In this document: positions 1 through 7,710 of the stretch, piece by piece | How positions within the stretch are numbered: position 1 is the first letter of the stretch | Layout of the letters: each line of letters begins with the position of its first letter | Source of the DNA: CAZLNV01 sp964561095 | GTDB taxonomy: Bacteria > Bacillota_I > Bacilli_A > RF39 > UBA660 | Assembly: GCA_964561095.1 (NCBI GenBank) | Contig: CAZLNV010000021.1 | Location: 1 to 16,272 of the forward strand | Direction of reading: 5' to 3' | DNA: 16,272 nt | Notes under the pieces: generated by a model | What the model saw: the letters and a program-made list of their open reading frames with translations, nothing else | The model's database searches: none | Told to the model about the DNA's origin: nothing | Made by a program: the position numbers and the translations under genes

Positions 1-1152
1 GAATTATTTGTAGGTGTTGGAGCATCTCGTGTAAGAGACATGTTTAAACAAGCAAAATCAACTGCACCATGCTTAATATTTATTGATGAAATAGATGCAG
101 TAGGTAGGCAAAGAGGAACAGGACTTGGCGGAGGTCATGACGAAAGAGAACAAACTTTAAATCAATTGTTAACAGAAATGGATGGATTTGGAGCTAATGA
201 AGGAATTATAATTATAGCTGCAACTAATAGACCAGATGTGTTAGATCCAGCATTATTAAGACCTGGTAGATTTGATAGACAAGTAACTGTTAATTTGCCT
301 GATGTTAGAGAAAGGGAAGAAATACTCGAAGTACATGCTAAAAATAAAATATTAGAAGAACATGTGAAACTATCAAATATAGCAGCAAGAACTCCTGGGT
401 ATTCTGGTGCAGACTTGGAAAATTTACTTAATGAAGCAGCATTATTAGCAGTTAGAAGAAATCTTAGTTCTATTACTATGGATGAAATAGATGAAGCAAG
501 CGATAGAGTTTTAATGGGACCTGCTAAAAAAAGTAGAAAGATAACTGATTTTGAAAAAAAAGTTGTGTCATACCACGAAGCTGGTCATGCAGTAACTGGA
601 ATTATTTTACCGAAGGGTGATGAAGTTCATAAAATAACAATAATACCTAGGGGAATGGCTGGCGGTTATACGCAAATGCTTCCGAAAGAAGAAAAAACTT
701 TGGTTTATACAAAGGAAGAGTTATTAGAACAAATTACAACACTTTTATCAGGAAGAGCAAGTGAAGAATTATTTTTAGGAGAAATCAGCACCGGAGCATC
801 AGATGATATAAAAAGAGCAACTAAGATTGCAAGGAGCATGGTTACTGAGTATGGAATGAGCGATTTGGGACCGGTTCAATATGAACATAGAAGTGAAGAT
901 GTATTTTTAGGAAGAGATTATACTAAATCTAGAAATTTCTCAGATCAAGTAGCGCTTCAAATTGACAGTGAAGTTAAAAAAATAGTAGATGAATGTTTCA
1001 TAAAAGCAAAAGAAATACTAAAAGGCAATAAACGTTTAGTAGACGCCTTAGCTAATACTTTAATAGAAAAAGAAACGCTAACTAAAGAAGAAATAGAAAG
1101 TATTGTTGCCAGTGTATCTTTAAAAAATTCAAAGAAGAAAATAGAAGAATAA
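1..1152 (+). CDS. ftsH: ATP-dependent zinc metalloprotease FtsH (3' part)
   Basis: This is the C-terminal 383 codons of FtsH, the membrane-anchored AAA+ protease that degrades unassembled or damaged membrane proteins and some cytosolic ones. The frame is open from base 1, so the N-terminal membrane segments and Walker A lie outside the window. What is visible: residues related to VGVGASRVRDMF at the very start, Walker B (CLIFIDEID, about residue 30), the second region of homology (AATNRPDVLDPALLRPGRFDRQV), the zinc site HEAGH at residues 192-196, and the region around GASDDIKRAT that normally supplies the third zinc ligand. The C-terminus is Lys/Glu-rich, as is usual. The stop codon lies inside a terminator hairpin, so ftsH is transcribed separately from soj. 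Identification is very secure. Confidence 0.98.
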   Translation, partial: ELFVGVGASRVRDMFKQAKSTAPCLIFIDEIDAVGRQRGTGLGGGHDEREQTLNQLLTEMDGFGANEGIIIIAATNRPDVLDPALLRPGRFDRQVTVNLPDVREREEILEVHAKNKILEEHVKLSNIAARTPGYSGADLENLLNEAALLAVRRNLSSITMDEIDEASDRVLMGPAKKSRKITDFEKKVVSYHEAGHAVTGIILPKGDEVHKITIIPRGMAGGYTQMLPKEEKTLVYTKEELLEQITTLLSGRASEELFLGEISTGASDDIKRATKIARSMVTEYGMSDLGPVQYEHRSEDVFLGRDYTKSRNFSDQVALQIDSEVKKIVDECFIKAKEILKGNKRLVDALANTLIEKETLTKEEIESIVASVSLKNSKKKIEE

Positions 1153-1173
1153 GAATTGACTTATTCTTTTTTT
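1145..1173 (+). terminator. Intrinsic terminator of ftsH
   Basis: A 9-bp perfect stem (AAGAATAAG at 1145-1153 pairing with CTTATTCTT at 1160-1168), a 6-base loop and a T run to 1173. The 5' arm contains the ftsH stop codon at 1150-1152. Confidence 0.85.
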
Positions 1174-1246
1174 ATTTATAAGATATATTTTAAGAAATAT
1201 GATTATATTTTTATCATGAGCAATAATATAATTTATAATTATTTCC

Positions 1247-1275
1247 TTTAAAAAAAGAGGATTATGTGTTAAAAT
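1247..1275 (+). promoter_or_regulatory. Probable soj-parB operon promoter
   Basis: An extended -10 (TGT followed by TAAAAT at 1270-1275) lies 17 bases after a weak -35-like TTTAAA at 1247-1252. It falls between the ftsH terminator and soj, leaving an untranslated leader of under 20 bases. A GTGAGGT ribosome site sits ahead of the soj ATG. The position and extended -10 support it; the -35 is poor. Confidence 0.55.
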
Positions 1276-1298
1276 AATTTATGAAGTGAGGTATTACC

Positions 1299-2087
1299 AT
1301 GGGGAAGGTTATTTCTTTAGTAAATCAAAAGGGTGGAGTGGGAAAAACAACTACAAGTATAAATCTTTCTAGTTCTTTAGGCCATCTTGGTAAAAAAGTT
1401 TTATTAATTGATCTTGATCCCCAAAGTAATTCTACAACTGGACTAGGGGTCAATAAACTTGATGTATCTAAAAGTATATATGATGTTATTATGGGCAATG
1501 CAGATATAGCAGAAACTATAATAAAAACACCATTTAAAAATTTAAGTATAATACCATCTATGATCAATTTAGCTGGCACAGATATTGAGCTTGTTCAAAA
1601 AAGTATGTTGAATAGCAATTTTAAAATAAGTGATCAATTAAAAGGACAAATTGGAAGTATTAAAGACAGATATGATTATATCATTATAGATTGTCCTCCT
1701 AATTTAGGATTATTGACAACAAATGCTTTAGCATCATCAAACTCTGTTTTAATTCCAGTTCAATGTGAATATTATGCATTAGAAGGAGTTACACAATTAT
1801 TAAATACTATAATTTTAACTCAAAAGAATATAAATCCAAGTTTAGATATTGAAGGAGTGTTACTTACTATGTTAGATGGAAGAACTTTACTTGGTTTACA
1901 AGTTGTTGAAGAACTAAGAAAGTTTTTTAAAGATAAAGTATTCGATACAATAATACCTAGATTAGTTAGACTAGTTGAAGCACCATCTCACGGGAAACCA
2001 ATTATAGAATATGATCCTAAATGTAAAGGTGCCTTAGCATACTTGAATTTAGCGAAAGAGGTGATTGAAAGAAATGGAAACAGGTAA
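1299..2087 (+). CDS. soj: Chromosome-partitioning ATPase ParA/Soj
   Basis: A 262-residue ParA-type ATPase that works with ParB on origin segregation and, in Bacillus, on control of DnaA. The deviant Walker A motif KGGVGKTTT is at residues 11-19, with the signature lysine at its start. Further on are DLDPQSNST (Walker A' region), YDYIIIDCPPNLG (Walker B) and the conserved EAPSHGKPI near the C-terminus. Length matches chromosomal Soj. There is no N-terminal DNA-binding extension of the plasmid ParA type. The ATG follows a GTGAGGT ribosome site. The 3' end overlaps parB by 14 bases, which implies translational coupling. Confidence 0.97.
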   Translation: MGKVISLVNQKGGVGKTTTSINLSSSLGHLGKKVLLIDLDPQSNSTTGLGVNKLDVSKSIYDVIMGNADIAETIIKTPFKNLSIIPSMINLAGTDIELVQKSMLNSNFKISDQLKGQIGSIKDRYDYIIIDCPPNLGLLTTNALASSNSVLIPVQCEYYALEGVTQLLNTIILTQKNINPSLDIEGVLLTMLDGRTLLGLQVVEELRKFFKDKVFDTIIPRLVRLVEAPSHGKPIIEYDPKCKGALAYLNLAKEVIERNGNR

Positions 2088-2976
2088 TAATAAAAGACAA
2101 GCATTGGGAAGAGGATTAGAACAATTATTTAATAATGAGTCTCTTAATATTTCATCTTTTGAAAAAACAATACTAGAAACTGCTAATAAAGATGATATTG
2201 TTCAAATAAATTTGAATGAATTAAGAAGTAATCCTTATCAGCCAAGGCAAGTTTTTGATGAGGAAAAGTTAAATGAACTTGCAGATTCAATTAAAGAATT
2301 TGGTGTTATTCAACCCATAATTGTTAAAAAAAGCATTAAAGGATATGAGATAATAGCTGGTGAAAGACGTGTTAAGGCTAGTAAAATTGCTTTAAAGGAA
2401 ACAATTCCAGCAATTGTCAGAGACTTTAGTGATGAAGAAATGATGCAGATAGCTCTTTTGGAAAATATCCAAAGAGAAGATTTAACGGCTATAGAAGAAG
2501 CAGAAGCCTATAGCAATTTAATAAAATCGCTTGGAATAACTCAAGAGGAATTTTCTAAAAAAATAGGCAAAAGTAGGAGCTATATAACAAACATGTTAGG
2601 ACTTCTTAGATTGCCTAGACCTGTACAAAATATGATTCTAAAAAAAGAAATAAGCATGGGCCATGCAAAATTATTAAGTAAATTAGAAGACTATGAAAAG
2701 ATAATGGATTTGGCTACTAGAATTGTAAAAGAAAATATTACTGTTAGAGTCCTTGAAGATATGCTTAATAATTCCGATTACACAAGACAAAAACCTATTA
2801 ATAGGGCAGCTAAAAAAACTTCAGGTAAATACCAATATGTACAAGAAATATTGAGGGATAAAATTGGTACGATGGTGAAAATTAATAACAAGGCTTTAGT
2901 AATACCTTTTGATAGTGAAAAAGATTTAGAGAGAATTCTAGAAATTTTAAAGATAGATGTTGATATAAATGAATAA
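2074..2976 (+). CDS. parB: Chromosome-partitioning protein ParB/Spo0J
   Basis: A parS-binding CTPase clamp of about 300 residues. It opens with the typical RQALGRGLEQLF, followed by NPYQPRQVFDEEKLNELADSI, the CTP-binding GERR motif (box II), the ENIQRE motif (box III), a helix-turn-helix region (TQEEFSKKIGKSRSYITNMLGLLRLP) and a C-terminal dimerisation domain. An upstream TTG at 2065 is in frame, but it lies 1 base after the AGGTG ribosome site. The ATG at 2074 lies 10 bases after it, so I chose the ATG. It overlaps soj upstream and the DUF951 gene downstream by 8 bases. I see no good parS site in the window. The identity is secure. Confidence 0.96.
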   Translation: METGNNKRQALGRGLEQLFNNESLNISSFEKTILETANKDDIVQINLNELRSNPYQPRQVFDEEKLNELADSIKEFGVIQPIIVKKSIKGYEIIAGERRVKASKIALKETIPAIVRDFSDEEMMQIALLENIQREDLTAIEEAEAYSNLIKSLGITQEEFSKKIGKSRSYITNMLGLLRLPRPVQNMILKKEISMGHAKLLSKLEDYEKIMDLATRIVKENITVRVLEDMLNNSDYTRQKPINRAAKKTSGKYQYVQEILRDKIGTMVKINNKALVIPFDSEKDLERILEILKIDVDINE

Positions 2977-3151
2977 AAAATATGAATTAAATTCTATTGT
3001 TGTTATGAAAAAGCCTCATGCATGTAAAACAAATTTATGGAAAATAACTAGATGCGGAATAGATGTAAAATTAGAATGTGTTAATTGTGGAAGAAGTATT
3101 ATGATGAGTAGATTAGATTTTGAAAAAAAGTTAAAAAAAGTGGAGGAATAA
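2969..3151 (+). CDS. DUF951 family small protein (YyzM-like)
   Basis: A 60-residue protein of the DUF951 family, which in Bacillus is encoded beside spo0J and ychF, as here. The family signature is visible: VVMKKPHAC, WKITRCGIDVKLEC, VNCGRSIMM and RLDFEKKLKKV. Cysteines in HAC, RCG, LEC and VNC suggest a small metal-binding or nucleic-acid-binding fold, but no biochemical role is established that I can cite. The start overlaps the parB stop region with no strong ribosome site, so it probably depends on coupled translation. Its TAA shares one A with the ATG of the next gene (TAATG). Confidence 0.9.
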   Translation: MNKKYELNSIVVMKKPHACKTNLWKITRCGIDVKLECVNCGRSIMMSRLDFEKKLKKVEE

Positions 3152-4683
3152 TGTTTAAGAAGAAAATAACTTTAAGTCCAATGTTAAGCTTTATAGTGTT
3201 ATCGATTATAACAATTATAATTAGCGGAATATTATCTTTTTTAAATGTTCAAGCTGAATATTCTACTATTAATCCAGTAACGAATGAATTGTCAACTAAT
3301 ATAGTAGAGGTAGAAAGCTTATTTAGTTTATCTGGATTAAAATATGTAGTTACTAATGCTGTAAGTGATTTTGTAATGTTTACACCATTATCTATGTTAT
3401 TAATTACATTAATAGGTATTGGGATATTAGAAAAATCCGGATTTATGAGGACAGCATTAACTTTAGTAACACGAAATGCATCAAAGAACTTTGTAACTTT
3501 TTCAGTAGTATTTGTAAGCATATTATTTTCACTTCTAGGTGATATTGGTTTTGTAATAATGCTACCTATATCAGCGTTACTATTTAAATATGGTAAGCGA
3601 AATCCATTGGGCGGAATTATAGCATCTTTTGCATCTTTATCTTTTGGATATGGAATTAATATATTTTTAAGTTCAATAGATAGTAGCTTGTTAGAACTTA
3701 CAACTAGGGTAGCAAGATTATTAGATGTTAATTATACAATTGGCGTATTCTTTTCATTATTTGTTATGATTGCTACATTGTTATCAATGTCTATATTATT
3801 TACAAGAATAACAGAAAAAAGAATTATGCCTACTTTGCCTAAATATGAATTTAGTGAAGAAGATGAAAACTATATAATTACTAATAAAGACTTGAGAGGA
3901 TTAATTATTGCTTTAGCTGTTGCAATACTTTATTTAATAATAGTAATTTATAACATAATTCCGGGGTTACCTTTATCTGGGGGGCTATTAGATCATAGTG
4001 GTACTAGATACATAGATATGATATTTGGTGATAATTCATTATTTAATAAAGGTTTTGTATTTATAACAACATTATGGTTCTTTTTGACAGGATTAACATA
4101 TGGTTTGGTTACAAAGTCTATCAGAACTAATAAAGATTTAACAAGAAGTTTATCGCATTCTCTTGATGGTATCGGAAGTATAATAGTTCTTATATTCTTT
4201 GCTTCAATATTTATCAATATATTTAAGAAAACTAATATAGGATTAGTAGTAACTGCAAGCCTTACAAAACTTATAACAATTTTTGATTTTACAGGAGTAG
4301 GTCTTATAATAGCGCTTTTATTAATTGTAATGATTAGCAATTTTTTTGCTACATCTAGCATACTAAAATGGACTATTATGGCTGGCGTGGTTATACCAAC
4401 ATTTATGAATGCAAGTTTGTCACCAGAATTGGCTCAGATAATATTTAATGCTGGAGATTCAATTACGAATGGTTTAACGCCATTATTTGCGTACTTTGTA
4501 ATATATATAGCATTTTTGGAAAAATATAATCAAGGCGAAGGAATAACTTTGAAAAAAAGTTTAAAATATATGTTCCCTTATAGTGTAACAACGTTTATAA
4601 TATGGTTTGTAATATTATTAGGTTGGTATATAACAGGATTACCATTGGGCATTGGAAGTATGCCAGGTGTAAAATTTATATAA
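3151..4683 (+). CDS. AbgT family transporter
   Basis: A 510-residue polytopic membrane protein of the AbgT family. Characterised members carry p-aminobenzoyl-glutamate into the cell (E. coli AbgT) or export sulfonamides and related folate-pathway compounds (MtrF, YdaH). Family hallmarks: GKRNPLGGIIASFAS followed by N170 and D177 in the first half, and in the second half KW at 406-407, SPELAQ at 424-429 and AGDSITNGLTPLFAYF at 434-449. Length is normal for the family. GGAGG stands ahead of the ATG, which overlaps the preceding stop. The position 26 residues after the conserved Trp, an Arg in characterised members (MtrF R446, YdaH R426), is Asn433 here, so substrate or mechanism may differ. Family is secure; substrate is not known. 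Confidence 0.9.
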   Translation: MFKKKITLSPMLSFIVLSIITIIISGILSFLNVQAEYSTINPVTNELSTNIVEVESLFSLSGLKYVVTNAVSDFVMFTPLSMLLITLIGIGILEKSGFMRTALTLVTRNASKNFVTFSVVFVSILFSLLGDIGFVIMLPISALLFKYGKRNPLGGIIASFASLSFGYGINIFLSSIDSSLLELTTRVARLLDVNYTIGVFFSLFVMIATLLSMSILFTRITEKRIMPTLPKYEFSEEDENYIITNKDLRGLIIALAVAILYLIIVIYNIIPGLPLSGGLLDHSGTRYIDMIFGDNSLFNKGFVFITTLWFFLTGLTYGLVTKSIRTNKDLTRSLSHSLDGIGSIIVLIFFASIFINIFKKTNIGLVVTASLTKLITIFDFTGVGLIIALLLIVMISNFFATSSILKWTIMAGVVIPTFMNASLSPELAQIIFNAGDSITNGLTPLFAYFVIYIAFLEKYNQGEGITLKKSLKYMFPYSVTTFIIWFVILLGWYITGLPLGIGSMPGVKFI

Positions 4684-4702
4684 TTAGAAAGAGTTGATTT
4701 AA

Positions 4703-5803
4703 ATGTCATTGAAAGCAGGAATTATAGGGATGCCTAATGTAGGCAAAAGTACACTTTTTAACGCAATTACAAAAAAGAATATATTAGCAGCAAATTATCC
4801 CTTTGCAACAATAGATCCAAATGTTGGAATAGTAATTGTTCCAGACAAAAGATTAGGTAAATTAAATGAAATGTATCATCCATTAAGATTAATTCCTACT
4901 CAATATGAATTTATTGATATAGCGGGATTGGTAAAAGGTGCTTCTTCCGGTGAAGGACTTGGTAATAAGTTTTTATCACACATAAGAGAAGTTGATGCAG
5001 TTGTTCACGTAGTTAGATGTTTTATTGACAAAAATATAATACATGTCGAAGGCGAAGTTGACCCACTCAGGGATATTGAAATAATAAATTTAGAATTAAC
5101 ATTAAGTGATGCTGAAATAATTGAAACAAGAATAGTAAAGATAGAGAAAAAGGCAACTACTACAAATAATAAAGATGATTTATTTGAAGTAGAAGTATTA
5201 AAAAAAGCATTAGAATTATTAAACAAAGAAATTCCACTAAGGCATAATGAATGGACAGAAAAAGAATTTAATGTTTTAAAACCATTTAATCTTATAACAT
5301 TAAAACCCCTTATATATTTAGCAAATATATCTGAAGATGATTTAATTAATAATGAAAATAAGTTTTTAAGTGAATTGAATGATATTGCACTAAAAGAAAA
5401 AGTACCGGTAATACCGATGTGTGCTAAAATAGAAAGTGAATTAATAGATTTAAATGATGAAGATAAAAGTAAATTTTTGAGCGAATTAGGTATTGAAATG
5501 AGTGGACTTGATAAATTAATTGCAGTTACATATAATTTATTGGGATTAGAAACATTTTTTACTGTAGGTAGCGATGAAGTAAGAGCTTGGACATTTACCA
5601 AAGGCATGAAAGCACCAGAGTGTGCAGGCATAATACACACGGATTTTCAAAAAGGATTTATTAAGGCTGAGGTAATGTCATATGATGATTTAATAACATA
5701 TGGGAGTGAGCTTAAAGTAAAAGAAGCAGGAAGGGCAAGACTTGAAGGTAAAGAATATTTTATGAAAGATGGAGATATTTGTTACTTCAGGTTCAATGTA
5801 TAG
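4703..5803 (+). CDS. ychF: Redox-regulated ATPase YchF
   Basis: A 366-residue Obg-family P-loop protein that binds ATP rather than GTP and associates with ribosomes. Motifs in order: G1 GMPNVGKST at 9-17, the switch I region NYPFATIDPNVG, G3 DIAG at 72-75 followed by LVKGAS, the YchF-type NxxE in place of NKxD (ANISE, 207-211), a helical insert, and a C-terminal TGS domain (FFTVGSDEVRAWTF, then KGFIKAEV). Length is exactly typical. The ribosome site (AGAAAGAG) is moderate, 20 bases after the transporter. In Bacillus this gene also sits between the spo0J region and rpsF, so the order is ancestral. Confidence 0.97.
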   Translation: MSLKAGIIGMPNVGKSTLFNAITKKNILAANYPFATIDPNVGIVIVPDKRLGKLNEMYHPLRLIPTQYEFIDIAGLVKGASSGEGLGNKFLSHIREVDAVVHVVRCFIDKNIIHVEGEVDPLRDIEIINLELTLSDAEIIETRIVKIEKKATTTNNKDDLFEVEVLKKALELLNKEIPLRHNEWTEKEFNVLKPFNLITLKPLIYLANISEDDLINNENKFLSELNDIALKEKVPVIPMCAKIESELIDLNDEDKSKFLSELGIEMSGLDKLIAVTYNLLGLETFFTVGSDEVRAWTFTKGMKAPECAGIIHTDFQKGFIKAEVMSYDDLITYGSELKVKEAGRARLEGKEYFMKDGDICYFRFNV

Positions 5804-5818
5804 AAAGAGGTGAGGAAT

Positions 5819-6163
5819 ATGGCAAAATATTGTTCAAATTGTGGGGAAAAAGTAAAAGAAAATCAAGATGTTTGTTTAAAATGTGGAGTTTCATTGAACA
5901 AAGAAAAAGCATCAGATTTATCAGATGCACCAAAATCAAGAATAGCCGCAGGTTTATTAGCATTATTTTTTGGTTCTCTAGGTGTACATAATTTTTACTT
6001 AGGATATAATAATAAAGCTGTGATACAATTGGTATTAACAATCGTGGGTTGGATTATTATAATTGGCCCAATTATATCAGGAATCTGGGCATTCATTGAA
6101 GCAATAATGCTTTTTGCAGGATCAATTGATAAAGATGCTGCCGGCAATAAATTAGGAAATTAG
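5819..6163 (+). CDS. Zinc-ribbon plus TM2 domain membrane protein
   Basis: A 114-residue protein. Residues 1-25 form a small zinc ribbon (CSNC, then CLKC after a gap of about 11 residues). A short polar linker leads to a TM2 domain: SRIAAGLLALFFGSLGVHNFYLGYNNKA, a first membrane helix, a turn, and a second helix ending in a short acidic tail. The GVHNFYLG motif is diagnostic of TM2. A GTG at 5810 is in frame, but it falls within the GAGGTGAGG ribosome site, so I place the start at ATG 5819. Function is unknown; the ribbon may face the cytosol and recruit a partner. It lies just after ychF and 12 bases before a second small membrane protein, probably on the same mRNA. Confidence 0.85.
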   Translation: MAKYCSNCGEKVKENQDVCLKCGVSLNKEKASDLSDAPKSRIAAGLLALFFGSLGVHNFYLGYNNKAVIQLVLTIVGWIIIIGPIISGIWAFIEAIMLFAGSIDKDAAGNKLGN

Positions 6164-6175
6164 AAGGAGAAAAAA

Positions 6176-6799
6176 ATGGATAGAATTAAAATAAAAAAAC
6201 AAGCAAAAAAAATGATAAAAAATAATTTGTGGAATATTTGGAAACCATATTTAATAGTTTGGGGTATTTCATTATTGTTATCATATTTAGTAGTATTAAT
6301 ATTAAATTTAGATGCTGAATCAATTAAAAGTAATTTAGTAGATCTAATTATTTCATTTGTCACATTACCTTTAACAGTAGGATATCTTTCATTTTTACTA
6401 AATTTTGTTAGGGGTAAAAAAACTACAGTTAATGATGTATTTAGCAAAATGAATATAATTTTACCTATTTTTGCAGTAAATATTATAGTTAGTTTAGCAG
6501 TAGTCGTTGGATGCGTATTTTTAATAGTCCCAGGTGTTATAGTGGGTCTTATGTTTTCAATGACTTCATATTTACTTGCAGATGGTGAGACAAATATTGG
6601 AGATGTACTAAAGAAAAGCATAAATATGATGAAGGGTTATAAGTGGAATTATTTTGTATTTTGTTTAAGCTTTTTAGGTTGGATTTTATTAGGAGTTGTA
6701 ACATTAGGATTGGCATATATTTATGTGTTACCTTATATGAATGTAGCAACTACTCTATATTATGAAGAATTAAAAAACAATCAAGTAGTCATAAAATAA
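6176..6799 (+). CDS. DUF975 family integral membrane protein
   Basis: A 207-residue membrane protein of the DUF975 type. It has a basic N-terminal amphipathic stretch (KIKKQAKKMIKNN), then about five hydrophobic segments. Between the third and fourth is a family-typical middle (SINMMKGYKWNYFVFCLSFLGWILLG), and the end is family-typical too (VLPYMNVATTLYYEEL). AGAAGGAG lies just ahead of the ATG. Function is unknown. It is the last gene before a strong terminator, so it appears to close the soj-parB-ychF run. It forms a two-gene insertion with the TM2 protein between ychF and rpsF, relative to the Bacillus order. Confidence 0.8.
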   Translation: MDRIKIKKQAKKMIKNNLWNIWKPYLIVWGISLLLSYLVVLILNLDAESIKSNLVDLIISFVTLPLTVGYLSFLLNFVRGKKTTVNDVFSKMNIILPIFAVNIIVSLAVVVGCVFLIVPGVIVGLMFSMTSYLLADGETNIGDVLKKSINMMKGYKWNYFVFCLSFLGWILLGVVTLGLAYIYVLPYMNVATTLYYEELKNNQVVIK

Positions 6800-6816
6800 A
6801 CCAAAATAAATAAAAT

Positions 6817-6850
6817 AAAAAGTATAATCATTTACATTATACTTTTTATT
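6817..6850 (+). terminator. Intrinsic terminator after the DUF975 gene
   Basis: A 12-bp perfect stem (6817-6828 with 6836-6847), a 7-base loop CATTTAC, and a run of T in the 3' arm. The A-tract in the 5' arm means it could also work from the other side. It shares bases with the next promoter. Confidence 0.88.
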
Positions 6851-6859
6851 TGTTATAAT
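6831..6859 (+). promoter_or_regulatory. Promoter of the rpsF-ssb-rpsR operon
   Basis: TTTACA at 6831-6836, a 17-base spacer, and TATAAT at 6854-6859 preceded by TGT, giving an extended -10. This is one of the best promoter matches in the window and suits a ribosomal operon. The -35 starts in the loop of the preceding terminator and the spacer is its 3' arm. Confidence 0.85.
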
Positions 6860-6879
6860 ACGTTTGAACTTTAAAAGTT

Positions 6880-6918
6880 CCTTGCTCAATTTATTGAGCC
6901 GTTAGACCAAAAGGAGGT
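6880..6918 (+). promoter_or_regulatory. S6:S18-type autoregulatory leader element
   Basis: In the rpsF leader, CCTT (6880-6883) can pair with AAGG around 6911-6914 to close a stem, inside which GCTCAA/TTGAGC (6884-6889 with 6894-6899) forms a hairpin with a 4-base loop. The bases CCG (6899-6901) follow the hairpin. A CCG element beside a hairpin in this position is the hallmark of the S6:S18 binding leader described for rpsF operons. There it mimics the 16S rRNA site and lets the ribosomal protein complex repress its own mRNA. The closing stem takes in part of the ribosome site, which gives a plausible means of repression. An additional GAACT/AGTTC hairpin lies just upstream (6866-6880). The match is by eye and by context. 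Confidence 0.7.
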
Positions 6919-6924
6919 GTAAAA

Positions 6925-7212
6925 ATGAACAAATATGAAATTATGTTTATAGTTAAATCAAACTTAGAAGAAAAAGATATTAAAGAAGCAGCTAAAACAT
7001 ATGAATCCTTACTTAAAGATGTTAAAGCAAAGTCTGTAAGTTTAAAAGACTTGGGTTCTAAGAAATTTGCTCATCCTATTAAGAAAGAAGTTAGAGGTAA
7101 TTATTATATCATTAATACTGAATGTAATACTGATACTATTTCTGAACTTGATAGAAGGATGAGAATAGATGAAAGAATTTTAAGACATTTAATCATTAAA
7201 GAAGAGGAGTAG
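6925..7212 (+). CDS. rpsF: 30S ribosomal protein S6
   Basis: A 95-residue S6 of normal length. It begins NKYEIMFIVKSNLEE, has the central GSKKFAHPIKKEVRGNYYIINTEC segment (the S6 beta-sheet region that contacts S18) and ends ELDRRMRIDERILRHLIIKEEE. It binds the 16S rRNA platform as a pair with S18, which is encoded two genes on. A strong AAGGAGGTG ribosome site precedes the ATG. It is the first gene of the rpsF-ssb-rpsR operon, behind an extended -10 promoter and a probable S6:S18 leader. Confidence 0.97.
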   Translation: MNKYEIMFIVKSNLEEKDIKEAAKTYESLLKDVKAKSVSLKDLGSKKFAHPIKKEVRGNYYIINTECNTDTISELDRRMRIDERILRHLIIKEEE

Positions 7213-7216
7213 TATT

Positions 7217-7693
7217 ATGAACAAAATATTATTAACAGGGAGATTAACAAAGGATCCAGAACTTAGAACTACTAATAGTGGTTTGGCAGTTGCATCTTTT
7301 TCAATAGCAGTAAATAGAACATTTAAAAATAAAGAAGGAAATTATGATGCTGACTTTTTCAATGTTTCAGTTTTTGGAAAACAAGCAGAAAATGTTTCTA
7401 AATATTGTTTTAAAGGTAGCCAAGTAGGAGTGGAAGGTAGACTTCAAGCTAGAAGCTATGAAGCTCAAGATGGCACTAAAAGATATGTAACAGACATCAT
7501 AGCAGATCATATAGAATTTTTGGGAAGTAAAAAAGATGCTAACACAAATTATGTAGCTGATAGAAATTTTATGGACCAAATTTCTGATGCACCTATGGAT
7601 GTTCAAACTAGCGAAATAGAAGTTCCAGAGGGAGATCCATACAAAGATTTTGGTAATGAGATTACAATTACAGATGATGATTTACCATTTTAA
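7217..7693 (+). CDS. ssb: Single-stranded DNA-binding protein SSB
   Basis: A 158-residue SSB that protects single-stranded DNA in replication and repair and recruits partner proteins. An OB fold fills about residues 1-105 (NKILLTGRLTKDPELRTTNSGLAVASFSIAVNR, then the DADFFNVSVFGKQAENVSKYC core and KGSQVGVEGRLQARSYE). A short disordered linker leads to the acidic tip DDDLPF, which is the partner-binding tail. The start is 4 bases after the rpsF stop, with a GAGGAG ribosome site inside rpsF. Its place between the S6 and S18 genes is conserved in Firmicutes. Confidence 0.97.
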   Translation: MNKILLTGRLTKDPELRTTNSGLAVASFSIAVNRTFKNKEGNYDADFFNVSVFGKQAENVSKYCFKGSQVGVEGRLQARSYEAQDGTKRYVTDIIADHIEFLGSKKDANTNYVADRNFMDQISDAPMDVQTSEIEVPEGDPYKDFGNEITITDDDLPF

Positions 7694-7710
7694 TTAGAAG
7701 GGAGAAAACA

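Noticed and set aside
1174..1246. AT-only short palindromes upstream of the soj promoter
   Set aside because: Composed of A and T only and short; expected by chance at this base composition.
1984..1999. parS-like 16-mer inside the soj 3' end
   Set aside because: It matches about 11 of 16 positions of the Bacillus parS palindrome but lacks the symmetric right-left halves, and it encodes the universally conserved SHGKP peptide, which alone explains the sequence.
3963..3984. G4 and G6 runs in the AbgT gene, possible slippage site
   Set aside because: They encode ordinary Pro-Gly and Gly-Gly in frame, and the frame on both sides fits the family, so there is no sign of a shift.
5005..5640. Long open frame antisense to ychF
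   Set aside because: It mirrors the codon pattern of a certain gene, has no ribosome site and reads as low-complexity Ser/Leu/Asn without recognisable domains.
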